Notes under the pieces: generated by a model | What the model was told of the DNA's origin: nothing | Databases searched by the model: none | What the model saw: the letters and a program-made list of their open reading frames with translations, nothing else | Source of the DNA: CBDCCV01 sp965215025 | GTDB taxonomy: Bacteria; Bacteroidota; Rhodothermia; Rhodothermales; Salinibacteraceae | Length of the DNA stretch: 64,000 bases | Assembly: GCA_965215025.1 (NCBI GenBank) | Contig: CBDCCV010000001.1 | Coordinates: forward strand, 124,001-188,000 | Direction of reading: 5' to 3' | Program-made: the position numbers and the translations under genes | Shown here: piece after piece, positions 50,997-60,729 of the stretch | Layout: every line of letters begins with the position of its first letter | Position numbering within the stretch: position 1 is the first letter of the stretch

Positions 50997-52937
50997 TCAC
51001 GTGGCGGGGGCGACGGGCGTGTTCGCCTCGCTGATGAGCCGGCCTACGGTGGCGTACAGGCGCTCGGTGGTGAACGGCTTGGCCAGGAAGGCGTCCGCGC
51101 CCGCCTCAGCGGCTTGGGCGCTCTCCCCGTCCATCGGGCTGCCGGTCACGACGACGGGCAGGTCCGGGCGCCGGCGCTTTAGCTCTTGGAGAAGGGCAGG
51201 GCCGCCGGCGCCGCTCAGCGACAGATCGGAAAGGACGGCGTGGACGCGCTCGCCGTGGCGCTTGAGCAGGCGCAGCGCTTCTTCGGCGGTGGCGGCCGTT
51301 CTAGGCGCGTAGCCGCCGCGGCGCAGCGCCTCCCGCGTGATCTCCAAAACGAACGCCTCCTCGCTGACCACGAGCACCCCTTCGCCCTGACCGCTGCGCA
51401 CCTCGGCGTACGACTCCTTCGAGGCGGCCTCGTCGGCTCCTTCGACGATGGGGAAGTAGAGCGAGAACGCGGTGCCTTGGCCGGGCTGGCTCGTCACATC
51501 GGCAAAGCCGCCGTGGCTTTTCACGATGCTGTACACGGTGGAAAGGCCCAGCCCGGTGCCTTTGCCGTCCTCTTTCGTGGTGAAGAACGGCTCGAACACC
51601 TTGTCCACGTGCTCGGGCGCGATGCCCTGGCCCGTGTCCGAGACGGTGATGCTCACGTACGCGCCTGGGCGCGCGTCCATCGTAAGCTGGGCGCTGTTCT
51701 CGTCCATGACGACGTTCTCGGCCTCGACGGTGAGGCGCCCGCCCTCGGGCATGGCGTCGCGCGCGTTCACGCACAGGTTCACGAGCACCTGCTGCACCTG
51801 CGTGGCGTCTCCGCGGACGGGCCACAGCCCTTCCGGCACGCGCGTCTCGAAAGCGATCTCGGGCGGGAACGTCTCCTCGGCCAGGCGCTCGACCTCGTTG
51901 ACGATGGGGCCGAGCGCCACGGCCGTGCGCTCGCCCTCGACGCCGCGCGCGAAGGCCAGGACCTGCTTGATCATGTGGGAGCCGCGCTCGGCGCTCTTGT
52001 GGATCATGTTCAGCGTGCGCTCCACCTTCTCATCGCTCCCGCCGAAGCGCTGCTTCAAGACCTCGGCGCCCAGGAGCACGGGCACGAGCAGGTTGCCCAG
52101 GTCGTGCGCGATGCCGCCCACGAGGCGCCCGATGGACTCCATCCGCTGCGAGCGCGCGCGCTGCGTCTCAAGCTGCCGCCGCTCGGTCACGTCCGTGTTG
52201 ATGACGAGGACGACGACGTGCTCCGCCGTGCCCGCGCCTTCGACGAGCGACCACCGGCTCTCGACCACGCGCTCGCCGCCGCTTTTGGTGCGGTGGCGCA
52301 GCTCGCCCATCCACTCGCCCTTTTCTTTGACCGCGCGGCCGGCTTTTTTGAGCTTCTCTTCCTCGGCCTCGTCGTAGAGGCGGCGGCGCAGCTCCCCGGG
52401 CGGCATGGCCTTGATCTCCTCGGCCTTCCAGCCGGTGAGGCGCTCGGCGCTCTTGTTCCAGTAGATGACGTTCCCCTCCAGGTCGTGCGCGCAGATGGCG
52501 TCGCGCGCCTTGTCCAGGAGCGCGGCCTGCGTGCGGATGCGCGCCTCGGCGCGCCGGCGCTCGCGCGCGTAGCGGATGGTGCGCTCCAGAAGCTGCGCGT
52601 CGAGCTTGCCTTTGACCAGGTAGTCGGCCGCGCCGGCCTGCATGGCCTGCATGTCGAGCGCGCGGTCGCCCTGGCCGGTGAGCAGGATCATGGGCGTGCG
52701 GGCGCCGCGCTCGCTGGCCGCGCGGATGAGGTCCAGCCCGCTCATGGGGCCGAGGCGGTAGTCCACCAGGCACACGTCGTAGCGCCCCGAGAGCGCCTCG
52801 CGCAGGCCCTCCTCGTAGCCGTCCCTCCAGGTGAGCGCGCACGCCGTGCTCTCGGCCCGGTCCAGGAAGCTGCGGGTGATGAAGAAGTCGTCCTCGTCGT
52901 CTTCTACCAAAAGGACGTCGATGCGCTCGTTCTCCAT
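50997..52937 (-). CDS. Hybrid histidine kinase (REC-PAS-HisKA-HATPase-REC)
   Basis: 646 residues. An N-terminal receiver (LLVEDDEDDFFI, DVCLVDYRLGP), a PAS domain (ICAHDLEGNVIYWNKSAERL), HisKA with GGIAHDLGN, HATPase with DTGQGIAPEH and KGTGLGLSTVYSI, and a C-terminal receiver (HAVLSDLSLSG). No membrane segment, so it is cytoplasmic. It is the last of three signalling genes in one direction (65 bases after the response regulator), so the three probably form a relay. Confidence 0.9.
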   Translation of the reverse strand: MENERIDVLLVEDDEDDFFITRSFLDRAESTACALTWRDGYEEGLREALSGRYDVCLVDYRLGPMSGLDLIRAASERGARTPMILLTGQGDRALDMQAMQAGAADYLVKGKLDAQLLERTIRYARERRRAEARIRTQAALLDKARDAICAHDLEGNVIYWNKSAERLTGWKAEEIKAMPPGELRRRLYDEAEEEKLKKAGRAVKEKGEWMGELRHRTKSGGERVVESRWSLVEGAGTAEHVVVLVINTDVTERRQLETQRARSQRMESIGRLVGGIAHDLGNLLVPVLLGAEVLKQRFGGSDEKVERTLNMIHKSAERGSHMIKQVLAFARGVEGERTAVALGPIVNEVERLAEETFPPEIAFETRVPEGLWPVRGDATQVQQVLVNLCVNARDAMPEGGRLTVEAENVVMDENSAQLTMDARPGAYVSITVSDTGQGIAPEHVDKVFEPFFTTKEDGKGTGLGLSTVYSIVKSHGGFADVTSQPGQGTAFSLYFPIVEGADEAASKESYAEVRSGQGEGVLVVSEEAFVLEITREALRRGGYAPRTAATAEEALRLLKRHGERVHAVLSDLSLSGAGGPALLQELKRRRPDLPVVVTGSPMDGESAQAAEAGADAFLAKPFTTERLYATVGRLISEANTPVAPAT

Positions 52938-53002
52938 GGCGGGTGGGACGTCGTAAGTGGGTGAGACGTCGTAGCGGAAGTGGGGCTTGCGGGCGAGGCC
53001 GG

Positions 53003-53461
53003 TCAGGCGCCCTGCCGGGTGCGCCGGCGGTGCGAGGGCAGCTTCGCCAGGCCGAACCAGAAGGTGCCGATCACCCGCATAGCCTCGACGAGCTTCTCAA
53101 AAGTAACGGGCTTGGTGACGAAGGCGTTCACGCCCAGCTCGTAGCTCCGGATCACGTCCTGCTCAGCCTGCGAGGTGGTGAGCACAACGACGGGGATGCG
53201 GCACAGATCCGCATCGGCCTTGATGGCGCGCAGGGCCTCGCGCCCGTCCATGCGCGGCATGTTGAGGTCGAGCAGGACGAGGTCCGGGCGCTCTTCCGCC
53301 GGGGCGCCGCGCAGGTAGGCCAGCAGCTCCTCGCCGTCGGCCACGGTGCGGAAGACGGTGCTTTGCGGGAAGCCCTTGCGCAGGGCGCGCTCGGCGAGCA
53401 TCCGGTCGTCGGCGTCGTCGTCGGCCATAAGGATGGAGATGGGGTCACGGTCGGTGCTCAT
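53003..53461 (-). CDS. Single-domain response regulator (Rcp1-like)
   Basis: 152 residues. LMADDDADDRMLAERALRKG, LVLLDLNMPRMDGREALRAI (phospho-Asp) and VVVLTTSQAEQDVIRSYELG with AFVTKPVTFEKLV are those of phytochrome-type Rcp1 regulators. There is no output domain. Its start overlaps the stop of the upstream kinase by four bases, so it is probably phosphorylated by that kinase. Confidence 0.9.
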   Translation of the reverse strand: MSTDRDPISILMADDDADDRMLAERALRKGFPQSTVFRTVADGEELLAYLRGAPAEERPDLVLLDLNMPRMDGREALRAIKADADLCRIPVVVLTTSQAEQDVIRSYELGVNAFVTKPVTFEKLVEAMRVIGTFWFGLAKLPSHRRRTRQGA

Positions 53462-55389
53462 GCTTGGGCGTCGGGGCCTCGGTTTTTTTGCGAGAGGGGG
53501 AGGACGATGGCGAAGCGGCTGCCCTGGCCCGGCGTGCTCGTGGCCGTGATGGCGCCGCCGTGGCGCTCGGCGATGCGCTGGCAGATGGCCAGGCCGATGC
53601 CCGTGCCGCCGTACTCGTGGCGCGGCCTGAGTTGTTGGAAGGGTGTAAAGATACGGTCCAGATACTTCTCTTCAAAGCCGATCCCGTTATCGCGCACCAC
53701 GAGGCGGCAGGCCGGTTTTCCGAGAGGATTTTGCTCAGGCGCCACGCCCTCGGTAGGCCACGCCTCGGCATGGACCTCCACCACCGGCGGCACGCCCGGC
53801 CGATGGAACTTGAGCGCGTTGCCGATGAGGTTCTGCAAGAGCTGCCGCATCTGCGTCGCGTCCGCCTCAAGGGTAGGCAACGGGCCGACCTCCACGCGCC
53901 CGCTCGTTTCTTCGATGCGCAATTCGAGGTCGGAGCACACCTCGGCGGCCACGGCGCCGAGGTCCACCGCCTCGAACGAGCGCGCCTGCGTGGTGATGCG
54001 CGAGAAGCTCAGGAGGTCGCTGATGAGGGTGGACATGCGCTCGGCGCCGTCGCTTATGCGGTCGAGGTAGTAGCGGCCGGCCTCGTCCACGGCGTCGGCG
54101 TAGTCCTCGAGCATGAGGCCGGCAAAGGTGCGCACCTTACGCAGCGGCTCCTGCAGGTCGTGCGAGGCGATGTAGGCGAACTCCTGCAGCTCCTGGTTCC
54201 GCTGGCGCAACTCTTCGTTGGCCTGCTCGAGCGCCCGCTCCGCGCGGACGCGCTCGGTGATGTCGCGCGCCACCGCCTGCACCCCGAGAGCCTGCCCGTC
54301 CTCTTCGATAAGCTTCACGTTCTGGCCGATCCAGCGCGTCTCGCCCGCGCGTGTGCGGAGGGGGAACTCGAAGTAGGTCGTGGCGAGGCGCTCGGCGATC
54401 TGGCGCTGGTACAGCGTGATGGCCCTTTCGCGGTAGTCTGGTCGGACGAGCGAGAGGAAGTGCATCCCGATGACCTCCTCGCGGGGGTATCCGGTGCAGC
54501 GCACGGCCACGCGGTTGGCGTAGGTGAAAAAGCCCTCGGCGTCGGCGCGGTAGATGATGTCGGCGGCCTGCTCGACGAGCTTGCGGTAGCGCTCCTCGCT
54601 CGCGCGCAGCCGGGCCTCGGCGCGCTTCCGCTCCGTCACGTCGTGGAAGCTCACCGAGCAGCCGTCGCCGAGGCGCACGATGGTCTGGAGAAACCACCCC
54701 TGCACGCCGTCGGCGTCGTAGTAGAACTCGCTGCGGCTCGGGACGCCCGTTTCTACGGCACTGACGTACCTCTCGAACACCCCGGACGCGCGCACCCCTG
54801 GAAACTCCTCCAGCAAGCGCTTCCCGATAAGCTTTTCCGGCGCGCGCGCCGTCAGCTCTTCAGACCGCGGGTTCGCCAGCAGCCAGGCGAAGTCCACGAT
54901 CTCGCCCGCGCCATTGCGCACGGCTTCGAGCACGTACACGCCATCGAGCGAAGAGGCGATGACGCCGGCCAGCACCTGCTGCGGATCAGGCAGGAGCGCG
55001 TGCGGGGCGGCCCCCGCCGCCCGCTGCGCGCCGAGCACCACGCCGCCCACGCGGCCATCTCCTCGGCGCCACGGTTGCACGGACCACTGCGCCGGCACCT
55101 CGGCACCGCCGGGGCCGAGCGGCAGCGCGTCGCTCCCGCGCACCTCGCGCCCGGCCAGCCCCTGCTCCAGCACGCTCTGCCAGTGCAGCTGCCCGGCCGC
55201 CGCGTCGCTCTGAAACGGGCGCCCCGAAAGGCCGCCCCCGGCGGGCAGTGCAAACGCCTCCCGCCACGGCGCGTTCGCCGTCACGTAGCGGAGGTCGCTG
55301 TCGAGCACGGCCAGCGCCACCACGCCCTCGCCCTCGGCGGCCGATGCGGCCGTACTAACGTGTCTCCCGTCCGCAGCAACGCGGTTCAT
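53458..55389 (-). CDS. PAS-domain sensor histidine kinase
   Basis: 643 residues. Three or so PAS domains (ALAVLDSDLRYVTANAPWRE; GVYVLEAVRNGAGEIVDFAW; ADIIYRADAEGFFTYANRVA), then HisKA with IASHDLQEPLRKVRTFAGLM and HATPase with LIGNALKFH, DNGIGFEEKYLDRIF and GGTGIGLAICQRIAE. The ASHDLQEPLR H-box is the kind that pairs with Rcp1-like regulators. It is cytoplasmic. The signal is unknown. It starts the three-gene operon. Confidence 0.9.
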   Translation of the reverse strand: MNRVAADGRHVSTAASAAEGEGVVALAVLDSDLRYVTANAPWREAFALPAGGGLSGRPFQSDAAAGQLHWQSVLEQGLAGREVRGSDALPLGPGGAEVPAQWSVQPWRRGDGRVGGVVLGAQRAAGAAPHALLPDPQQVLAGVIASSLDGVYVLEAVRNGAGEIVDFAWLLANPRSEELTARAPEKLIGKRLLEEFPGVRASGVFERYVSAVETGVPSRSEFYYDADGVQGWFLQTIVRLGDGCSVSFHDVTERKRAEARLRASEERYRKLVEQAADIIYRADAEGFFTYANRVAVRCTGYPREEVIGMHFLSLVRPDYRERAITLYQRQIAERLATTYFEFPLRTRAGETRWIGQNVKLIEEDGQALGVQAVARDITERVRAERALEQANEELRQRNQELQEFAYIASHDLQEPLRKVRTFAGLMLEDYADAVDEAGRYYLDRISDGAERMSTLISDLLSFSRITTQARSFEAVDLGAVAAEVCSDLELRIEETSGRVEVGPLPTLEADATQMRQLLQNLIGNALKFHRPGVPPVVEVHAEAWPTEGVAPEQNPLGKPACRLVVRDNGIGFEEKYLDRIFTPFQQLRPRHEYGGTGIGLAICQRIAERHGGAITATSTPGQGSRFAIVLPLSQKNRGPDAQA

Positions 55390-55688
55390 AACAGATCTAC
55401 GGAACGTTCAGAAAGGGTGGGAGACAAATGACCGGGCGTGGCGCCGTGCATGAGGCATCGCCGATGGTTTGGAGACGAGTACGCATTGCGCATGGCAAGC
55501 ACGAGCCAAATCGAACAAGCCACCTCTTTTGAGAGGCGAACAGGAAGCAGAAGTTAAACCAACGATTCTCTTTATGCGAACGGCTTGAATCTGGCGGAAG
55601 AGCAGAGCCGTCTAAACATACGGCTAACATATGACCGCAACAACAGCAGCAGAGAACGGCTCTGGTTTTCTGCCGCCGGAGCGCCGGC
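55390..55688. other. Spacer between aroC and the kinase operon
   Basis: About 300 bases, less GC-rich than its surroundings. The kinase operon promoter is expected here but no motif is clear; no gene is seen. Confidence 0.4.
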
Positions 55689-56918
55689 TCATTCTGCCGA
55701 CCTTGTGTGCAGCGCACGTGCCTCTCGCCCGTAGCGCTCGGCGGTCTCGTGCCACGTGTCACCCCCGAAGCGCTCCAAGAAAGCATTGGCGAGGACGAGC
55801 GCCACAGTGGCCTCCGCCACCGTCGAGGCGGCCGGCACGCTTGTCACGTCGCTGCGCTCGTAGCGCGTAGGCTGCGCCTCGCCCGTCTCCAGGTCTACCG
55901 AGCCGAGCGGCTTGATCAGCGTCGGGATGGGCTTCATGTACCCGCGCACGACGATGGGCATCCCGTTCGAGACGCCGCCCTCGATGCCGCCGGCGTGGTT
56001 GGACGAGCGCCGGAGCACGCCGTCTTCTTCGACGATGGGGTCGTGCACGGCCGAGCCGGGGCGGTAGGCGGCCTCGACGCCGTCGCCCACCTCGACGGCC
56101 TTCTGCGCCTGGATCGAGAGGATGGCCTGCGCGAGGCGCCCGTCCAGGCGGCGGTCCCACTGCGCGTAGGAGCCGAGGCCCGGCGGCACGCCCGTGGCGA
56201 CGACCTCGTAGACGCCGCCGAGCGAGTCGCGCGCTGTCTTGGTGGCGTCGATGTGCTCGACGCAGCGCGCGGTCATTTCCTTGTCGAGCATCCGCGTGGC
56301 GCTCTCGTCGGCGGCGCGGTAGAGGGCTGCGCCGCCGCCTTCGGCCAGGAGCCGTTGCGCGCGCGCCTGCCATTCTTCCGGCGCCTCGTACCCCACCTCG
56401 CCGATGCGGACGACGTGGCTGCCGATCTCAATCCCCACGGCCCTGAGCAGCCGCCGCGCCACCGAGCAGCACGCCACGCGCATGGCCGTCTCGCGCGCGG
56501 AGGAGCGGTCGATCACCGGGCGCAGGTCCGGCCCCAGCGGCGGGCGGTCGAAGCCGTACTTCTGCGCGCCGGCCAGGTCGGCGTGGCCGGGGCGCGGGAG
56601 CGTGATCGGCTCGACGCCCTCGCCGTCGCCCTCGACGGCCATCACCTCCGGCCAGCCGGCGCGGTCTTTCTTGTAGGCGCCGTTGTCGATCCGAAAGGCG
56701 ATGGGGCTGCCCAGCGTTTTCGAGAACCGCACGCCGGAGTAGATGTGCACGCGGTCGTTCTCGATCTTGGAGCGCCCGCCCCGCCCGTAGCCGAGCCAGC
56801 GCCGCGCCAGGTGCTTATTAAGGTCGCCTGCGCACAGGGGCAGCCCCGCCGGCACGCCTTCGACGATGCCGATGAGCGCTTCGCCGTGCGACTCGCCGGC
56901 GGTGAGGTAGCGGATCAC
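55689..56918 (-). CDS. aroC: Chorismate synthase
   Basis: 409 residues. RYLTAGESHGEALIGIVEGV, RSKIENDRVHIYSGVRFSKT, GSPIAFRIDNG, HADLAGAQKYGF, DRSSARETAMRVACCSVARR and SNHAGGIEGGVSNGMPIVVR are the family motifs. It makes chorismate from EPSP using reduced FMN, the last step of the shikimate pathway. Slightly longer than average. It is not next to other aro genes. Confidence 0.97.
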   Translation of the reverse strand: MIRYLTAGESHGEALIGIVEGVPAGLPLCAGDLNKHLARRWLGYGRGGRSKIENDRVHIYSGVRFSKTLGSPIAFRIDNGAYKKDRAGWPEVMAVEGDGEGVEPITLPRPGHADLAGAQKYGFDRPPLGPDLRPVIDRSSARETAMRVACCSVARRLLRAVGIEIGSHVVRIGEVGYEAPEEWQARAQRLLAEGGGAALYRAADESATRMLDKEMTARCVEHIDATKTARDSLGGVYEVVATGVPPGLGSYAQWDRRLDGRLAQAILSIQAQKAVEVGDGVEAAYRPGSAVHDPIVEEDGVLRRSSNHAGGIEGGVSNGMPIVVRGYMKPIPTLIKPLGSVDLETGEAQPTRYERSDVTSVPAASTVAEATVALVLANAFLERFGGDTWHETAERYGREARALHTRSAE

Positions 56919-56956
56919 GGTTTGCAGAAAGGGTGAGTGGAGGAAGGGGCGACAGG

Positions 56957-57048
56957 GCGGGGTGGTAGACGAGGCTTAGCAACACCGCTGGTCAGAGCAA
57001 GCCTGCTTTTCCACCACCCCTGTATCCCCCCTGTCTAGGAGGGGAGTC
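56957..57048. repeat. Dispersed repeat, copy 2
   Basis: It shares GGGGTGGT, GCTTTTC, CACCACCCCTGTA and a CCCCCCTGTCTAGGAGGGGAG hairpin-like end with 32456-32552. It lies between aroC and htrA. Confidence 0.5.
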
Positions 57049-57103
57049 GCGCGCGCTGATGCGTCCTTGTGGCTTCCAGGTGCGACAAAACTGAGACACG
57101 CGC

Positions 57104-58660
57104 CTAAGGCGCCTCGACCTCGTAGAAGGCACTCACGCCGTCGCGCCGGAGCACGCGCAAGAGCACGCGCGTGCCGTCCTCGGCGGCGGCCAGGGCACTG
57201 AGCGCCTCCTCGACCGTTGTGACGGCCTCGCCCTCGACGTGCGTGAGCAGCACGCCGCGCGGCAGGCCCGCCTCGGCCGCCGGGCTGCCCTGCCCGACGT
57301 AGGCCAGGTACACGCCCTCGGCCCTGCCAAAGGCGCGGCGCTCCGGCGCGCCCGCCGCCCTGAGGCCGATGCCCCACGCCTCCAGCTCGAACAGCCTCAT
57401 CTCGGGCGGCTCCTCAGGCAGGACCGGCTGCGGCGGCTGCGGCTCCAGGGCGCTCGCCCAGCTTTCGTCGCGCTGCGTCAGCTCGACGACGTAGCGGCGG
57501 CGGGCGCCGTCGCGCCAGACGGTCATGGGCACGCGGTCGCCGGGGCGGCGCTGGGCGATGGCGCTTTGCAGCTCGTTGGGCGCATCGACGGGCTGCTCGC
57601 CGACGGTGAGCACGACGTCGCCGGCGCGGATGCCGGCGCGGTAGGCGGCACCGTCCGGCTGCGTCTCGCTCACGTAGACGCCGCCGATGCGGCTCAGGCC
57701 CATCTGCCGGGCCGCCTGCGCGTTCACCTCGCCAATCGTGACGCCGAGGTAGCCGCGCCGCACCTCGCCGTACTCGATGAGGTCGGCCGCCACGCGCTTC
57801 ATCAGGTTGACGGGGACGGCAAAGCCGTAGCCTTCGTAGGAGCCGCTGCGCGAGGCGATGGCGGTGTTGATCCCCACCAGCTCGCCGCGCAGGTTCACCA
57901 GGGCGCCGCCGGAGTTGCCGGGGCTGATGGCGGCGTCGGTCTGGATAAAGTCCTCGATCCCGAAGGTGTCCTCGATGATGTTGACCTGCCGCCCAAGCGC
58001 GCCGATGATCCCGGCCGTGACGGTGGAGGTGAGCCGAAATGGGTTGCCGATGGCGATGACCCACTCGCCCACCTCCACGCCGTCGGAGTTGCCGAACGTC
58101 ATCACGGGCAGCCCCGAGGCGTCCTCGGCCTGGATCACGGCCAGGTCCGTCGAGGCGTCCGTGCCGACGACCTCAGCCTCGTACTGCCGCTTGTCGGAGA
58201 GCGTGACGCGGATGGCTTCGGCGTCCTCAACGACGTGGTTGTTCGTGACGATGTAGCCGTCCTCGCCGATGACCACGCCGCTGCCCACGCTCTGGCGCGG
58301 CTCGCGGAAGAAGCGCTCCGGCGCGTCCGGGTCGAAGTCGCGGAAGCGCCCGCCCTCCTCCGAGGACGCCGGCACCCGCACCTCGATGTACACCACCGAC
58401 GGCGTGACGCGCTGCGCCACCTCTTTGAAGCGGCTCTCCAGGCGCACGGTCTCGGCCGGGAGGGCGGGCAGGCTCGAATCCGCTTCCGAGGGCGGGGCCG
58501 GGCGGCGGCCGATCTCTACGCGCTCGACCACGCGCGCCGGCCGCTCCAGCGCGCCCTGCTCTACAAAGAGCATCGCCAAGATGCCGGCCAGGAGGCCCAC
58601 CAGCACCAGCCCGACGCCGGCAAGGAATAGCGTGCTGCGCTTCAAAATCGGGGACGACAT
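57104..58660 (-). CDS. HtrA/DegP-type serine protease with two PDZ domains
   Basis: 518 residues. One N-terminal membrane helix (LFLAGVGLVLVGLLAGILAM), then a trypsin-like domain with H142 (TNNHVVED), D172 (STDLAVI) and S250 (SPGNSGGAL). PDZ1 is around GYLGVTIGEVNAQAARQMGL; the second, weaker PDZ begins near WGIGLRAAGAPE. It degrades misfolded proteins in the periplasm. The gene name degP or degQ cannot be chosen from the sequence. Confidence 0.93.
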   Translation of the reverse strand: MSSPILKRSTLFLAGVGLVLVGLLAGILAMLFVEQGALERPARVVERVEIGRRPAPPSEADSSLPALPAETVRLESRFKEVAQRVTPSVVYIEVRVPASSEEGGRFRDFDPDAPERFFREPRQSVGSGVVIGEDGYIVTNNHVVEDAEAIRVTLSDKRQYEAEVVGTDASTDLAVIQAEDASGLPVMTFGNSDGVEVGEWVIAIGNPFRLTSTVTAGIIGALGRQVNIIEDTFGIEDFIQTDAAISPGNSGGALVNLRGELVGINTAIASRSGSYEGYGFAVPVNLMKRVAADLIEYGEVRRGYLGVTIGEVNAQAARQMGLSRIGGVYVSETQPDGAAYRAGIRAGDVVLTVGEQPVDAPNELQSAIAQRRPGDRVPMTVWRDGARRRYVVELTQRDESWASALEPQPPQPVLPEEPPEMRLFELEAWGIGLRAAGAPERRAFGRAEGVYLAYVGQGSPAAEAGLPRGVLLTHVEGEAVTTVEEALSALAAAEDGTRVLLRVLRRDGVSAFYEVEAP

Positions 58661-58916
58661 GCAGAAGGGGGCGCGGCCAGGAAGCGAGGCGTGGAGACGT
58701 CTCTATCAAGCACCCTCAGGACGGCCGGATTGTTTCGCCGGGCCGGCGGTTTTGGCGGTCCGGCGCACCGGCGCGTGCTTCTTTTGGAGAAGGCCCCCGC
58801 TCAGGCCCCGCGTGCTCTGCAGAAAAGACGCGCCGCTCGGCGGTTTCGCGCTCTGAAACATCGGGCGACGGGCGTCATCACAGGGGCGCCTCTCTCCACT
58901 CGCCTCTGCTACCTCG

Positions 58917-59816
58917 ATGCGCGTCAGCTACGGTGCGGGCTACTTCGTTCCGCTGCCGAGCGGTCATCCCTTCCCCATGGCGAAGTTCCCGGCCCTCCAC
59001 GCCCTGCTCCTGCGCGAAGGGCTGATCCGGCAAGCCGACGTCGTAGCCCCCCGCCCGGCCGATTGGTCCGATCTGCTCTGGGTGCACACGCCGGACTATC
59101 TCAAACGCCTCGCCGAAGGCACCCTCTCCCGAGAGGCCGAGCGCCGCATGGGCCTGCCCTGGTCCGAGCGGCTCGTGCACCGCTCCCGACTGGCCGTGCA
59201 GGGGACGATCAACGCGGCACTCATGGCGCTCGAAGACGGCGTGGCGGCCAACCTCGCCGGCGGGACGCACCACGCCGGCCCCGGCCACGGTGAAGGCTTT
59301 TGTGTCTTGAACGACGTGGCCGTAGCCACCCGCCTCTTGCAGCGCCGCCGCTGGGTCCGCCGCGTGCTCATCATCGACCTCGACGTGCACCAGGGCAACG
59401 GCAACGCCGCCTTTTTTGCCGATGACGCCGACGTGTTTACCTTTTCCATGCACGGCGCGAAAAACTACCCCTTTCGTAAGCCGCCCTCCTCGCTCGACGT
59501 CGGCCTGCCCGACGGTACGGGCGACGACGCCTACCTCGACGCGCTGCAAAAACACCTCAACGGCGTGATCGAGAAGGCGCGGCCGGACCTCGTTTTCTAC
59601 CTCGGCGGCATCGACGTGCTTGAGGGCGACCGCTACGGGCGCCTTGCCCTGACGCGCGCCGGCCTCCACGCGCGCGACGGCTACGCGCTTGAAACGCTCT
59701 GCCGGCACGGCCTCCCCACCACGCTTCTCCTCTCCGGCGGCTACGCCGAGACGCCCGAGCGCACGGCCGACTACCACGCCGTCATGCACCGCGAGGCCCG
59801 CCGCGTCTTCGGATAG
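58917..59816 (+). CDS. Histone deacetylase-family protein (acetoin-utilisation type)
   Basis: 299 residues. HHAGPGHGEGFCVLNDVAVA, VLIIDLDVHQGNGNAAFF and YLGGIDVLEGDRYGRLALT carry the zinc ligands (D and H of DLDVH, D of GID) and active-site His pair. The family deacetylates acetyl-lysine, polyamines or similar substrates; which one is not clear. It is convergent with prmC, seven bases apart. Confidence 0.9.
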   Translation: MRVSYGAGYFVPLPSGHPFPMAKFPALHALLLREGLIRQADVVAPRPADWSDLLWVHTPDYLKRLAEGTLSREAERRMGLPWSERLVHRSRLAVQGTINAALMALEDGVAANLAGGTHHAGPGHGEGFCVLNDVAVATRLLQRRRWVRRVLIIDLDVHQGNGNAAFFADDADVFTFSMHGAKNYPFRKPPSSLDVGLPDGTGDDAYLDALQKHLNGVIEKARPDLVFYLGGIDVLEGDRYGRLALTRAGLHARDGYALETLCRHGLPTTLLLSGGYAETPERTADYHAVMHREARRVFG

Positions 59817-59823
59817 GCAGGGA

Positions 59824-60705
59824 TCATCGGCTGCTTACCCGAGCCATCAGGATGCGCGGTTTCTCCGCCAGGTCGCGCACCACCTCAGCGCCGTCAAAAG
59901 ACGGGCCGGCGAACAAAGCCTGCACGTCCTTGGCGTACCGCTCGTGCGTTTCGAGGGCGACCTGTCCGCCCGGCTTGACGAGGCGACGGGCGAGGCCGGC
60001 CAGCGCGCGGTAAAAGATCAGCGGGTCGCCGCCGGAGAAGAGAGCGGCGGGCGGCTCGTAGGCGCGGACCTCGTCGGGGAGCGCGTCGCGCTCGGCGTCG
60101 GGGATGTAGGGCGGGTTGGAGATGAGGAGGTCGAGGCCGCCGGGAAGCTGTTCGGCAACCTCGGGGCGCAGCAGATCGGCCTGCTCAAACCGCACGCCAA
60201 GCCCGAGGCGCCGCGCGTTGCGGTGGGCGACGGCGAGCGCCTCGGCGCTCGTGTCGCAGGCGTGGACGGCGGCGTCGGAGCGCTCGTGGGCGAGCGCGAG
60301 CGCGATGCAGCCGCTGCCGGTGCCCGCGTCAAGCACCCTCGGCCGGCGGACGGGCGCGAGGCCGTGCAGGGCCTTTTCGACAAGCTGCTCCGTCTCGGGC
60401 CGCGGGATCAAGACGGCGGGCGTGACGGCGAGGCGCAGCCCGTAGAACTCGGCATAGCCCAGGATGTATTGCAGCGGCTCGCCGGAGAGACGCCGCCGCA
60501 GCCGATCCTCGAACGCGCGCTGCGCTTCCGGGCGGGCGCCGCGCTCGGGATAGGCGTAGAGCTGCGCGCGGCCGGTGCCGAGCGTGTCGGCCAGGAGCCA
60601 CTCGGCCTCGCGGCGGGCGTTAGAAAAGCCGGCCGCTCCGAGGCGGCGCGCGGCGTCTCTGAGTAGGGCGCCGTGCGTGGTCTTCTCGTCCGCAAACGGT
60701 TTCAC
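59824..60705 (-). CDS. prmC: Peptide chain release factor N5-glutamine methyltransferase
   Basis: 293 residues. An N-terminal helical domain, then RPETEQLVEKAL, VLDAGTGSGCIALALA (SAM binding) and LLISNPPYIPDAERDALPDE (NPPY catalytic motif). It methylates the GGQ glutamine of release factors RF1 and RF2. The start is the ATG at 60705. acyP follows upstream on the same strand after 24 bases. Confidence 0.95.
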   Translation of the reverse strand: MKPFADEKTTHGALLRDAARRLGAAGFSNARREAEWLLADTLGTGRAQLYAYPERGARPEAQRAFEDRLRRRLSGEPLQYILGYAEFYGLRLAVTPAVLIPRPETEQLVEKALHGLAPVRRPRVLDAGTGSGCIALALAHERSDAAVHACDTSAEALAVAHRNARRLGLGVRFEQADLLRPEVAEQLPGGLDLLISNPPYIPDAERDALPDEVRAYEPPAALFSGGDPLIFYRALAGLARRLVKPGGQVALETHERYAKDVQALFAGPSFDGAEVVRDLAEKPRILMARVSSR

Positions 60706-60729
60706 AAGCGGCGTGGCGTGAGAAAAAGA

